Of a stretch of 64,000 nt of DNA, positions 46,808 through 57,646 are shown one piece after another. The position numbers and the translations under genes are program-made. The notes below the pieces were generated by a model, which was not told the origin of the DNA, made no database searches, and saw only the letters and a program-made list of their open reading frames with translations. The number at the start of each line of letters is the position of its first letter. Position 1 is the stretch's first letter. Origin of the DNA: Nicotiana tabacum. Taxonomy: Eukaryota; Streptophyta; Magnoliopsida; Solanales; Solanaceae. Location: the NCBI RefSeq assembly GCF_000715075.1, contig NC_134100.1, positions 33,028,042-33,092,041 on the forward strand, given 5' to 3'.

Positions 46808-48520
46808 TGTAAGAACCCATCCTGTCGTTTTGAGCATCTACACTTCGCTCGGTGGTTTGAGGGCAGGAGTAGCTCCGTATGATGTATTATGACTTATGTG
46901 AATCGTCGGTTTTGGCTTTCAGGTTATTCGGAATTAATTTGGAAGAACGGTTCTCAACTAAGAAGCTTTAAGTTGAAAGTGTTGACCAAATTTGACCTTT
47001 GAGAATTTGAACCCGGAATAGAGTTTTGATGGTTCCGTTAGGTCCGAATGGTAATTTTGGACTTGGGAGTATGCCCGGAATTGCATTTGGATATTTTTAG
47101 AAAGTTTCAGAGCTAATTGGCGAAAGTTGAAAATTTGAAGGTTTAGAAAGTTCATAAGTTTGAACGAGAGTTCACATTGAGGATATCAGATTCTGATTGT
47201 AGTTCTGAAAATTGGAATAGCTTCATTATGTTATTTGGGACTAGTGTACAAAATTTGAATTCATTCCGAATTGATTCGATATGTTTCGGCGCGAGTTTTG
47301 GAAGTTGAAAGTTCAAAAGTTCACTAAGTTTGATTTGAGGTGAAATTCGTCATTTCGATGTTGTTATGCATGACTCGAGGCCTCAAGTAGGTCTGTGTCA
47401 TGTTATCGGACTTGTTGGAATGTTCGGATGTGGTCTCGAGGGGCTCAGGCATATTTCGGATTGACTTCGGACCATTGTTTCTTCATATTGCATTGCTGGT
47501 TTCTGCTGAAGTCTGGTGCACCAAATGGTCTTCGCGATCGCAAAGTATGTGATGCGATCGCATAGAAAAAAACATGGAGTTGGGCAGTTTCTTAATCGCG
47601 GTCACGATTGGAGGGTTGCGATCGTATATCTTGGAGCTGGATATTGTTCGCGTTCGCATGGTGGAGGCTGCGTTCGCATAGAGCTGAGGCGGGAAGCTGG
47701 GAGTTGGAAATTCTTCACCGCGTTCGCGTAAGACGGGACGCGTTAGCGAAGCTTGGCCGCATGTGTGCTTCACGTTCACATGGATATTTATGCGATCGCA
47801 TAGCGTATTGTTGGGAGGCAGTGTTGGTTGTTCTTCGCGTTAGCCAAGGTTATTCCGCGATCGCATAGGGTAATTTTGGGCTGTGCATTTTTCTTCTTCG
47901 CAATCGCGACTCATTGATTCGTCTAGTGATTATAAAGTACTCTATTTCGGGGGTTTCAGCCATTTTTGCATAATTGGAGCTATGGAGCTCGGATTGAGAC
48001 GATTCTTTAAGCGATTTCCACCTTATGGATTGGGGCAAGTGTTCTCTACTCGGTTATGGTTATATTTCGTGAATCTATCTTTGTTTTTAGCAATTGGTTG
48101 GTGATTTCAAAAGATAAATTGGGGGTTTTTGTCTAAAGTTTCATAAAGTGAATTTTTGAGTTTTGAACGTCGATTCGGAGTCGTATTTGAGTGAAATTAG
48201 TATGGTTGAACTCGTAATTGAATGGGTTGTCAGATTTTGTGAGTTTTGTCGGGTTTCGAGGTACGGACCCCGATTTGACTTTTTGGTTGACTTTGGACTT
48301 TTAATTAAAGATTCGACCTTTATCATTTGGAATGGTTTCCTTAGGCATTATTTGATGTGTTTGAGTTAGTTTTTGCTAGTTTCGAGCCTTTCGGAGGTCA
48401 GTACACGCGGGATGGCATGTTTGGAGCATTGTTTGGCTTGCTCGGTATTGGATTTCGCTTGTTCAAGGTAAGTAACACTTCTAAACTTGGTACTAAGGAT
48501 ATGAACCCCTGAATATACGT
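46808..48520 (+). repeat. Tekay-type LTR, plus orientation, 3'-truncated
   Basis: It starts TGTAAGAACCC and shows the usual sequence of LTR words: a repeated gaaagtt/aagttcg pattern and a cgatcgcat/gcgttcgc-rich block at 47530-47900. It ends near gaatatacgtg where LINE RT sequence begins. No PBS or second LTR is present. Frames inside it are not genes. Confidence 0.75.
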
Positions 48521-49480
48521 GATAAGTCTTAATGATGTTGCATCAGATGAAGAGAATATTATTATGTCATCTGCATATGATAGATGGTTTATTTTTGGGC
48601 TCCATTTTGGCAATCCATACCCACAAAAATAAAGATTCAAATGCAGAGAATTCAAGCCTCGTGATAGTGCTTCAGCAGCTAAGATAAACAGTGTAAGTGA
48701 AAGAGGATCACATTGTTTAACTCCCCTCGATGATTTGAAAAATCCATGTGGTTGTCCATTCACAAGAATAGAATACCAGTTATTCCCTACAATATCAAAT
48801 AACAACCCAATGAATCTTTCTGAAAATCCCAGTTTCCTCAACATTTTGGTTATAAACAACCAAGATAGCCTATCATAGGCTTTTGCCATATTGAGCTTTA
48901 TGACAACATTTGGCCCTGCCTTTGTTCTGAGTCTAATATCAGTGATGATCTCCTGTGTTAGTATCACATTCTCTACTATGCTTCTCACCTTCACAAAGCC
49001 TGCTTGTTCTTCTGAAATCAACTCAGGTAATAGCCCCACTAATCTCTCGTGAATCACCCTAGAGAAAATCTTATTGACAAAATTACTAAGGCTGATTGGC
49101 CTCATGTCAGCAAAGATATTTACTTCTTTCTTTTTTGGCAATAGGATAAGATTTGTGTGTGTCACACGTTTAGGCAATTGCTGACAACAGAAGAATGCCA
49201 TCACCATTGCAAACACATCTTCCTCAATGATCTCCCAACATGTGTGATAGAAGGCACCTATAAAACCATATGGCCCTCCTGCTGAGTCTCCATTCAATCC
49301 AAACACTGCCAACTTAACCTCTTCTCTTGTAGGCATGCTCATCAACTTTTCATTCTGGTCCATATCAACCAAGCAATGCACATGATTTAAAATATCGAAT
49401 GCAGTAGGAACTATACTCTCACAGAACTGCTCCTTATAAAAATCGACTGCCTCTTCTGCTATTAGTTCATCCTCTTCAAT
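48521..49480 (-). pseudogene. LINE reverse transcriptase, C-terminally truncated
   Basis: The frame 49381-48398 shows MRPISLSNFVNKIFSRVIHERL, ISEEQAGFVKVRSIVENVILTQEI, VVIKLNMAKAYDRLSW, GVKQCDPLSLTLFILAAEAL and the catalytic box YADD (48566-48577). Homology ends at SLRLIT (~48521). The last ~40 codons of the open frame are read from the LTR. Upstream codons to 49480 (EAVDFYKEQF) continue the protein across a stop or shift. Confidence 0.88.
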
Positions 49481-51280
49481 CTAGTTGCCAAGACTGTTTT
49501 TGATATTTTTGAGCTTCAATCTCTTCCTTCTACCATTGACTTGAGCGTGAAACAATTTTGTATTTCTATTTCCATCCTTGAACCAAGTCATGCCAGCTTT
49601 TTGTCTCCAAATATCTTCTTCAAGTGCAAGGTATTTTATTATTTCAGCTTGAACCTTTTGTAGCCTTTCTCTATTCATCTGAGTAGGATAAGCTTTGAAC
49701 TTCCTTTCATGCACTAATACCACTTCTTCTAAGCTCGTAATTTTCTGAAATATGTCTCCAAAAGTAGCTCTACTCCAAGTAGACAGTGCTTTCTTGAGCT
49801 TCTTTAATTTGTAGTTGAAAATTACAAATGGATTAGCACTGAAATCTGCCTTCCAATTCTCCCTTACCACATCTTTGAACGAGGCATGTTTTACCCAGAA
49901 ATTAAGAAATCTAAAAGACTTCTTAATAGGGGTAGATTCAATATCACATTTCAGTAGCATAGGACAATGGTCTGATCTAATTTTGGACAAATGAGTCACC
50001 TCCAAACCAGAAAAAGTTTGTTGTAATTCCATGTTGCCTAGGCATAAATCGAGTCTCTTAAATATACAATCATCCTCTGATCTTTCATTCCACCATGTAA
50101 AAATACTCTCCTTGAATCCCAAATCTGTCAAGTTACATGTATGCCTAGGTGAGAGATCCCCTTGCCTAGAAACATTAAGAAGGTTTTGTGCATTAGACTC
50201 TTCATCTAAGTCTTTGTTTGCATGATCAGCTAGAACTTCTAACTTTTTTGCACCTTCTGTAGCCACCGCACCAGTGTTTTCCTGAATAGTAGTCACAGTC
50301 TGCTCCCCAGCATTGTTCTTATTCTGCAGCTGTACTAGATTCAATGGAATAGTAATATCTGTTGTGGCCTGCACCTGTGGATTAGTCAACTGCTTTTTTG
50401 ATACTTTTGCACTGCCGTTCGATTTAGAATTAGCAGCAACATCAACTATACCACCTTGTCCTGTTCCACTTGGATCAATAACATTGATATCTACTCCTTT
50501 ATCAATTATTGCTTCTGCCTTATTTCCTTCAGCATTAATCAGATCAACCTTGTTAGAATTCAGTTCTTTGGAATTTACTAAACTCTGCTCTTCAGTAGTC
50601 TGCTTTGCATTGGCAATCCCATTTACATTTTGGTCTTCTTCATCAACTGCATTGCCTCCAATTTCCTCTTCACTTTGTATCTCATCAGGAATTTCCCCCT
50701 CCTCTGAGTCTTCTTCAGTCTGATCAGCCCATAATTTGCCACCTTTCGAATTGACCTTTTCATTGCTTTTGAATTTTTCAAAGTCTGCATCAACAATATG
50801 ATCCTTGTCAATATTTTTGGCCAATTCTCCTTCAAATCTAGTGTCCTGAGATGGAAAATCTTGGCAGGATTTATTAGTTCCAACTAAATTCCTATTGAAA
50901 GCTCTTTGTAACCATTGTGCAGTTGTTTCCTTATTCTGCTGATCTTGTACTCTTTTCTCCTTATTTCTTGCCTCTTCACGCTCTTTTTTATTGTTAATCC
51001 TTGCCAAACTGGGACTAGTATTTGGGACTACTGAATTAAGACTTTTCCCTGCTACATTTGAATTCACATTGGCTCCATTATTTTGTTTGTCAAGTACTGG
51101 AGATTTTGGATTAAATGTTGGTGCTGCGGGATTTAAAGTTGCAGTTTCCTTAGGATTAGAAATGTCTCCTTGCCCAGAATTCTCCTCAACCAAAACCAAC
51201 TGATTATTCTCATTAGCTTCACTGTTATCCACCTCCAATATTGTAAATTGATTAGCTGTTTGTACCTGTTGAGGCACCAC
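49481..51280 (-). pseudogene. Fused LINE reading frame: ORF1 tail joined to endonuclease C-terminus
   Basis: The 599-codon frame is open. Its first ~370 residues are low-complexity and acidic (SEEGEIPDEIQSEEEIGG; many Asn/Gln/Lys), as expected of the C-terminal region of plant L1 ORF1. At ~50160 (NVSRQGDLSP) it passes into the end of the endonuclease: LTDLGFKESIFTWWNER, DCIFKRLDLCLGN and the conserved SDHCPMLL motif. The linker to RT follows (ALEEDIWRQKAGMTWFKDGNRNTKLFHAQVN). The N-terminal ~150 residues of the endonuclease and the normal ORF1-ORF2 boundary are absent. Confidence 0.8.
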
Positions 51281-51316
51281 AGTAGATTGTTTCTCAACTA
51301 GTACAATTTCTTATCC

Positions 51317-52373
51317 AGTTTTAGCCACACCATCAGTCAGCTTCTCCTTGCCTTTGCCTCGATTGTCCCTTGCCTCTTTCCATTACACACCAACATTACC
51401 AACTACCTTACCACTTGATAGGATCATCAAAGGGGTTGTCTCTTTAACTTTTTCTTTGTTAGCTCCTACCACTGCTTCATTTAAACCTTGCTGCTCCACA
51501 TTCTTAGTTGCCATCAGTTCAAGATGAAGCCTCCAATATTCCAACATATCATGTCTTTGTAATTTACATTTCTTACAATATTTAGGCAAGTAGTCGTATT
51601 TAATAATTACCCAATCAGTTCTTACTTTCCCAGTTAATTCATTCTCAATGTCCATGTGCACCTTCTTAGGAAGGTCAGCTAAAAGATCAACAAGCACTTT
51701 CACACGCGCACAACTAGGCCTAGTTTTATTCACAGTAGCCATATCAAGGTGAAGGGATTTTTCCACTGCTGAGGCTAAAGAAAATAAATATTCCTTGACA
51801 AAAAAAGTTGGCAACAAGTTAGGAGAAGAAATCCAAGTCATTACCTTTAGTGTTTCCTCTCCGGCTTTGAATTTTGTATCATAAATCAGTGTTCGCAACT
51901 GGTATTCATACCCAAGCTTATCCTTGATATAGTAAACACTTTTCGAAGTAAAATCAATGAAATCTTGCCATAGTGTCAAGCGTATCAATACATGCATGTA
52001 CCTAAGGTATCCAATATTACATTTGCCCTTAATTCCACATTGAGGAGGGACAATTCGGCGTAGTTCATTAAGCTCAGGCCATCCATATGAGAATTTACAA
52101 ACTACTGCATATTGCAATCTTTTAATCGCATTCATTCAATCCACTTCTGCTTCAGTAAACTTAACAAAAGGTTGTCCATTAAGCAAACTAGCTCGAGGAA
52201 GTGCAATTGGTTCAATAGAATTGGCTCGTTCCTGCAGGGAACTGTTCAGTGTTGAAGGTTTTAGGATTTTCGAGAAATCTAAAAGGTTGGGGATTGGATT
52301 CTGTGGTCGTATTTGTTGGGGCGATAGAGGGAGAGGGTTGACCAGCCGGAAAAAGTGGCTGGCCGCTGGCCAT
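51317..52373 (-). pseudogene. LINE ORF1-like protein (DUF4283 + zinc knuckle), interrupted
   Basis: The probable original start is the ATG at 52373 (MASGQPLF). A frameshift at ~52235 and a TGA at ~52136 break it. The 250-codon frame from 52135 holds the DUF4283 region ([52 protein letters not shown]) and a knuckle-like [15 protein letters not shown], where the usual third ligand context is altered. A stop near 51381 separates it from the following frame. In plant L1 elements this protein binds the element RNA. Confidence 0.82.
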
Positions 52374-52499
52374 TATGGTCATTGAAGCTCAAACTTCCAG
52401 CTTTTCCGCGATGAACAATAGCGAATCACTGTTTCTTTAGATGAATAGTGAAGCATTATGCTACTGTTCACGACACCGTAGCAGCGGCACTTGAGAGAA

Positions 52500-53476
52500 A
52501 AGTTGACTATAAGATTTCACCGACATTTTTAATAGTTTTTATTTTGTATTATACGTAAAACAAAATTATTTTTTTCTTCTTTTATTTTCAAATTAGAATT
52601 ATGAGTTTTATTTATAGTTAAAATTTTTATAAGAGAATAATATATATAGTTTAATCTATTGCTTGAATTTTTTTATTTTTTGATATCTTTCTTTTTAAAT
52701 TTAGTTATTAAAATTTTAGTTATATTTACACTATATGAATTTTATTAATCGAAATTCTAATTATAAATCTTATAATTTTCTTATTATTAAATATAAATTA
52801 TTATAACTATTTAATCTTTAAAATTATAATCGAAGAATTATTATTATCTAAGTAATGGATTATGATTTTCATATTCTTATCAAGACAATTAATTAAATGA
52901 TTGTTCATAAACTAAATGGTTACAATACAGTTTAGTTTATGAAAATTTAGTATAGAAAAATTAATTAAATGGTTTTTCATAAATTAAATGGTTATATTTA
53001 GTTTAGTTTATGATAATTCTTATTAGAAAAAAATTAGTCTATGAGCAACCATTTAATTAGTTTTCCTAATAAGAATATAAGAATTATATTCCATTACTTA
53101 GCTAATAGTAATCCTAATGGATTATAAGAACAACCATATTCTTATTTAAAATTTTTAAATGGATAATACAATTACAATAGCCAAGGAATAAAAGGAGAAA
53201 TAAAAAATACATTTCAAGAAAAATATAAAAAATATAATTAGAATTTTGATTAATAACTAAAATTTTAATAACTAAATTTAAAAAAATCTTAAAAAATGAA
53301 AGAATTCCAAGTAATAGATTAAACTGTATATATTAATTAAATTTCTCTTATGAAAATTTTAACTATAAAATAAAACTCATAATTCTAATTTGAAAATAAA
53401 AGGAGAAAAAAATAATTTAGTTTTACGTATAATACAAAATAAGAACTATTTAAAATGTTGATAGACTTTTTAACGA
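52500..53476. repeat. AT-rich long inverted repeat (~970 bp, arms ~450 bp)
   Basis: The left arm at ~52545-52650 (gtattatacgtaaaac, attagaattatgagtttta) reappears as reverse complement at ~53355-53450 (taaaactcataattctaat, gttttacgtataatac). The match continues inward through tttagttattaaaatttta / taaaattttaataactaaa and aagtaatgga / tccattactt to a centre near 52950. Arms are imperfect but collinear. No open frame of note. It could be a foldback or MITE-like element, or an inverted duplication able to make a hairpin RNA. Confidence 0.85.
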
Positions 53477-53479
53477 AAT

Positions 53480-53660
53480 AATAAAAGGCTTCTCTTTCTT
53501 TTTTTTTACTTTTAATGAATTCAAAAATCATAATTTTCTAATAAATATTAAATTATTTTAATTACATTGAAAAGTAATTATAAATATTAAAGTATTTATA
53601 TCTAAATACTTAAACCAAATAATGAAAAGACAAAAAAAATAAAAAAGAAATTGGAAAACA
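53480..53660. other. AT-rich spacer
   Basis: Poly-T and poly-A runs and no gene. The A-rich/T-rich run at ~53625-53660 may be the tail of the SINE-like sequence that follows. Confidence 0.5.
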
Positions 53661-53664
53661 AAAT

Positions 53665-53756
53665 AATGCTGGTGGAAGGAATCAAACCCTAGACCTCAAG
53701 GCCAAAACCAACTTCATACCTAGACTTTAACCATTGCACCACCAAGCACTCAACTT
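53665..53756 (-). mobile_element. tRNA-derived SINE-like fragment
   Basis: Read on minus there is a box A-like TGGTGCAATGG (53731-53741) and a box B-like GGTTTGATTCC (53678-53688), 42 bp apart, followed by a T-rich tail. The order and spacing fit a Pol III promoter of a SINE or decayed tRNA gene. No cloverleaf can be drawn. Confidence 0.45.
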
Positions 53757-53990
53757 CTCTTTTAATACATTAAATTCTATTTATCTGCTTTTCCTGCGCC
53801 ATGTAGATTCAAATATAGCGCATTTTTAAAGGACGTTATACCTTAATGGGCAAAGGGCCGTTAAGGTATAGCGCCCTTTAAAAGGGAGTTATATATAAAA
53901 AGGTCACTATATTTTTTTCCCGCACACATTTTGGTTCCGGACTCGTGTTATAAACATTATAAATTGTAGTCATACCCCTCCTTTTGCTGC
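53757..53990. repeat. Intergenic segment with a perfect 9-bp stem
   Basis: ataccttaa and ttaaggtat (53838-53874) enclose tgggcaaagggccg, and flanking tatagcg / acgttat words extend it imperfectly. The surrounding tatagcgc and aaaagggagttatat words look like the end of an unnamed repeat. Confidence 0.5.
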
Positions 53991-55260
53991 AAAGAGAGGG
54001 GTGAGACATGTCCCCATATTTGTGTGTCTTGACAATGGAATATTTGACAAGATTGTTGAGGAGTCTAAAGTACAAGCCGGACTTTAATTTTCATCCTAGA
54101 TGTGAGAAGTTGAATATCACCCAAGTAGCGTTATTGATGATCTACTCCTATTTTGTAAAGGGGATGCCGTATCTATTCAGATGCTCTTTAACTGCTTCCA
54201 ACAGTTTTTCAAAGCTTCAACGTTAAATGCAAATCAAAGCAAAAGTTACACCTATTTTGGAGGTGGTTCCAGTTAGTATTTAATAGGAAGTTATTCAGCA
54301 ACTTGGTTTCTTAGTAGGAGTCCTACCATTTAGATATCTTGGAGTACCTTTGAGCACAAAGAGATTATCAATTGGACAGTGACTAGCTGGACTGCCAAAT
54401 TCTTAGGGAGGATATAATTGATCAAGAGTGTATTGATTAGTACTGTGCAATCCTTCTGGTCACAAATTTTTCCTCTTCCAAAAGAAGGTTATTCAAAAAT
54501 TGAAACAGTATGCAAGAGATTCCCTTGACAGGTGCAACTGGAGCCAAAAAGAGGCTTTTGTGGCATGGAAAAAACGTCTCAATATAACTGATAAATACAC
54601 ATGTAACAAAGCTGCAATATGCAAAAAGAAGAACAAGCTATGGATCCACTAGTGCATTGTCTACTACATAAAAGATAAAGAGCCCTGGAGTGTGATTAGT
54701 AAGCAAGCTTCATGATTAATTCAGAAGGTTTTACAAGCTGCAAAGTATTTAACTGAATCTGGTTTGAGGAGAAAGGACGTACTGAACTCATAAAGCTATT
54801 CTATAAGGGCTATATATAATCAATTAAGAGGAAATTTCCAAAAATAAATTGGAGAAGGATCATATGTAACAATCAAGGGAGCCCTAAATGGTTATTCATA
54901 CTTCATTTAAGGTTATATACCTGGGATAGGCTAACCAAATATGGTTTTCAACTAGTCTAATATGGCAAGCCGTGAGCAGATCAGTGCAGGGATGGAAAGA
55001 GGAGCTTGAATGTACCATAATACATGCCAATAAGAGGAACTCTAAAGCAAGCAGCCTACAGAATGATTTTAGCAGGAGATGTTTATCAATTATGGCTGGA
55101 GAGAAACTATAAAAAATTTCAACACAAGAAGAGAAGCTGTGCAGACATAACTAGACTAATTGTTCAGGAAACGCATTACATGGGAAGCTTGAGGCCAATA
55201 TTAGTTAGGCAAATGCAGCTATTAAACTTTTATCCTTAGTTTGTTATGTTGCCAGCTTGT
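53991..55260 (+). pseudogene. Decayed LINE RT C-terminal fragment, plus strand
   Basis: It begins inside the RT motif GD-SPYL (MSPYLCVLTMEYLTRLLRSLKY, 54008). It continues with FNFHPRCEKLNI, a frameshifted DDLLLF-type catalytic region (~54130-54150), FRYLGVPLSTKRLS (~54330) and KFLGRI. It ends with a zinc-domain-less C-terminus (LKQAAYRMILAGDVYQLWLERNYKKFQ, 55045-55130) and TAG at 55237. It differs from the minus-strand LINE at 48521-52505 and is opposite in strand, so it is a separate insertion. Confidence 0.8.
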
Positions 55261-56706
55261 GGCACAAATAAAAAGGTTTCGATTGCCAAATGTCTTTGGA
55301 AAATAAAAATCTGATGGCCCGATCTACCTCTTTTTTTTTTTTTAGTAATTATGTCATGCGGAAGCTAGCAATGCAAACCTTGAACGACGATAAATCAAAC
55401 AACAAAAGAAAAATATATCAAAAGAGACACAAACATTTAATGTGATTCAGTGAATTGATCTATGTCCACATGCGGAGATGAGCCCATTATATAAAAGAGA
55501 GCACAAAATATCAAGAAAACAACCTCACAAAGAGGCAAACACAAGTGGCAGGCTAACACTTGTCCCGAAATTCTCCCCCTAAACAAGACTCTCAAACCCC
55601 TTAGGGACTACATTGTGGATGCTACTGAATGAGATTCTCAATTTATAAAAGTCCAAACATTTTCCTCCAAGAAAAGGGACTAACCAAATATGGGAGATTT
55701 ATAATTTCCTTCTAAGAAAAGGAAAACTCAAATATGATAAATATGTTGCCCTGTCCTTCGAGAGATAAGAAAACCAATATGGTAAGAAAATTAAGACAAA
55801 CATTTAACACCTCCACCGGCAACAGGTACGGGTAACTTTATTCACAAAGGCTTGGATAGATGGGAAGAAATCACCTAATATTTTGTCTTAGCCTCATGGT
55901 TCTTATCCGCTTCATTAACCTTGGGTCCCTTCCTCTTTATCTTCTTGTTCTCCTCTTCTCCCCACCCTCTACATATAGTGATTGAATAAATTTAAAAAAT
56001 ATATAAAGAAAGTTGTCCAGTCCTCTGATTTTCCTTTCTCAGTCCATACATTTTAATGCTAAAATTGTGGGAATCGTCTTCACATTTTTTGGTTAATTTT
56101 ATACTAAATATTCAAAATCTTGTAAAATCTCATAAACGCTTTTTATCCAACATTACATGGTTGGCTCAGTGGCCCATAGAAACAGAGGGTTCACCTAAAA
56201 ATAGTGGCTTCTACCAATTTCGACTCCATCTCCTAATTGCCAAAATACTTAGTTGAGCTCATGACACTGAATACAACCATAATACTGTCATGTTGCTCTT
56301 CTTTTTCACGTTTGCCGCAAGCGTGTAATCTACACTACCAATTGTTGAAAACCATTTAACAAAAGATAAAGATAAAGAAGACATCGAAGAGAGGAAACGA
56401 GAATAGCACGAAACAATATATTCTTTGATTTATCCACTAGGTCAGTCTAGTCGGTTCTTTGCACCTAATTTTTGTCTAGAACCTATATTTTGATTCATCT
56501 GTCTTTTTTCAAGGAGAAATCTGTCAATCCTATTAAAGAGAGTGATAAAGAAATTCAAAATTTAATCGAGAGTAGTGGAATTCTGCAATATGTATGCCAG
56601 CAAGGAGGAGCGAAGAAGCTCTTCATTCTAGTTTTGCTCACTCGACATAAGCTGAGGCTGAGGCTGTCTAGAATCAGTGGGATCGTTATTTCATATTTTT
56701 CTTATT

Positions 56707-56710
<4 letters not shown>
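55261..56710. other. Intergenic stretch, no gene recognised
   Basis: A T-rich run at 55330-55343 is followed by sequence with LTR-like features (tgtcatgcgg at ~55356, ctccccctaaacaag at ~55572) but without a pairable second end. Short frames at 56056 and 56472 have no domain. A minus-strand Lys/Glu-rich stretch at 55879-55975 cannot be supported as an exon. Confidence 0.4.

Positions 56711-56766
<56 letters not shown>
56711..56766. repeat. (AT)28 microsatellite
   Basis: An uninterrupted at-dinucleotide run of 56 bp. Confidence 0.97.
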
Positions 56767-56769
<3 letters not shown>

Positions 56770-57210
56770 TAGTTTGAGCCGAAAGCAATGCGTTAAGTCG
56801 AACCAACAGAACTCACGTTAAATCTAGCTGCCCCTGCACGTTTTTATGATTCATGAAATTAAATTTATCTACATGACGAGACAAATCGGTGGACTCTAAC
56901 AAGTCTTACGAGAGATAAGAGGAATTCTCTAATTAAAAAAGCCAAGGTTATGGTGGACTATTCAGTAACAATTCAGCTGAAGAGCTGATTATGAGATCTC
57001 GTTTTTCAGTTTTGGCAATAACAACGTTAGAACAAATCAATGTTCAAGGAAGAAACATTTATTGAGCATTATGACTGCAAAGAGAGTTAAAAACTAGCGA
57101 TATTTCATTTACCATCTGGATATGCATATAAAAAGCACTTAGTTTTATAATATATCGTAAAATCCGGTAACTGCTGGAAATAATAGGTCATGTATGTGAT
57201 GAAAGGCTTT
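56767..57210. other. Intergenic stretch, nothing recognised
   Basis: No coding motif, repeat partner or structural signal seen. Confidence 0.4.
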
Positions 57211-57372
57211 AAAAGAAGGTTACGGCAAGTCTTTTATACCGGCAATACAGATGGTTATGAAAATAAGAAAACAGATATGGAAAGTCTTTGTAAAAGAAGG
57301 TTACGGCAAGTCTTTTATACCGGCAATACAGATGGTTATGAAAATAAGAAAACAGATATGGAAAGTCTTTGT
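57211..57372 (+). repeat. Perfect 81-bp tandem duplication
   Basis: 57211-57291 and 57292-57372 are identical. Because 81 is a multiple of three, the duplication keeps a 62-codon frame (57190-57378) with a twice-repeated 27-residue segment. That peptide matches nothing I recognise. Confidence 0.97.
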
Positions 57373-57638
57373 AGGTGACTCAAAGTGCTAAACTTTATAC
57401 CATTAAGACAGATTCATTCTTAAGTACTTTACTCCTAATATAAAAAAATTTCAGTGCTAATATGACTTTAATCGGATCCTTATTTAATTAAATAAAATAT
57501 TATAGACTGGTATCTAATACACACATTAATTGAAACAATACTCTTGTCTCCTTATTTGGTGTTTGAGCATTTCTCATCTTATAAGATAGCTCTGTGCACC
57601 TCAATCCCAAGCAAGTTAGGGTCGGTTAAGCGAGGATC

Positions 57639-57646
57639 CTTACGGT
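57639..57646. repeat. 8-bp target duplication CTTACGGT (outer hAT-like element, left)
   Basis: The right copy CTCACGGT lies at 58828-58835; seven of eight bases agree. Confidence 0.8.

Larger units (their letters stand above)
48521..52505 (-). mobile_element. L1-type LINE, 3'-truncated and internally deleted
   Basis: From right to left there is a 5' leader, an ORF1-like protein with DUF4283 and a zinc knuckle, an endonuclease remnant, and an RT that stops soon after its YADD box. The RT C-terminus, 3' UTR and poly(A) are missing and plus-strand LTR sequence follows directly. LINEs normally lose the 5' end, so this break came from a later deletion or rearrangement. Confidence 0.85.

Noticed and set aside
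47483..47868. Overlapping frames on both strands
   Set aside because: They fall in the cgatcgcat/gcgttcgc block of an LTR; CpG-rich repeats create open frames on both strands.
50313..50723. 136-codon plus frame
   Set aside because: Antisense shadow of the low-complexity part of the LINE frame at 49481-51280.
53665..53756. Functional tRNA gene
   Set aside because: Box A- and B-like words exist, but acceptor and anticodon stems cannot be paired.
55356..55840. Possible copia-type LTR
   Set aside because: LTR-like words occur, but no second terminus, PBS or polypurine tract could be found.
55879..55975. Lys/Glu-rich minus stretch ending in a stop, possible last exon of a gene
   Set aside because: No splice acceptor, upstream exon or known protein could be supported; low-complexity composition alone explains it.
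56472..56777. 101-codon plus frame
   Set aside because: Its end is a run of Tyr-Ile from the AT microsatellite; no domain before it.
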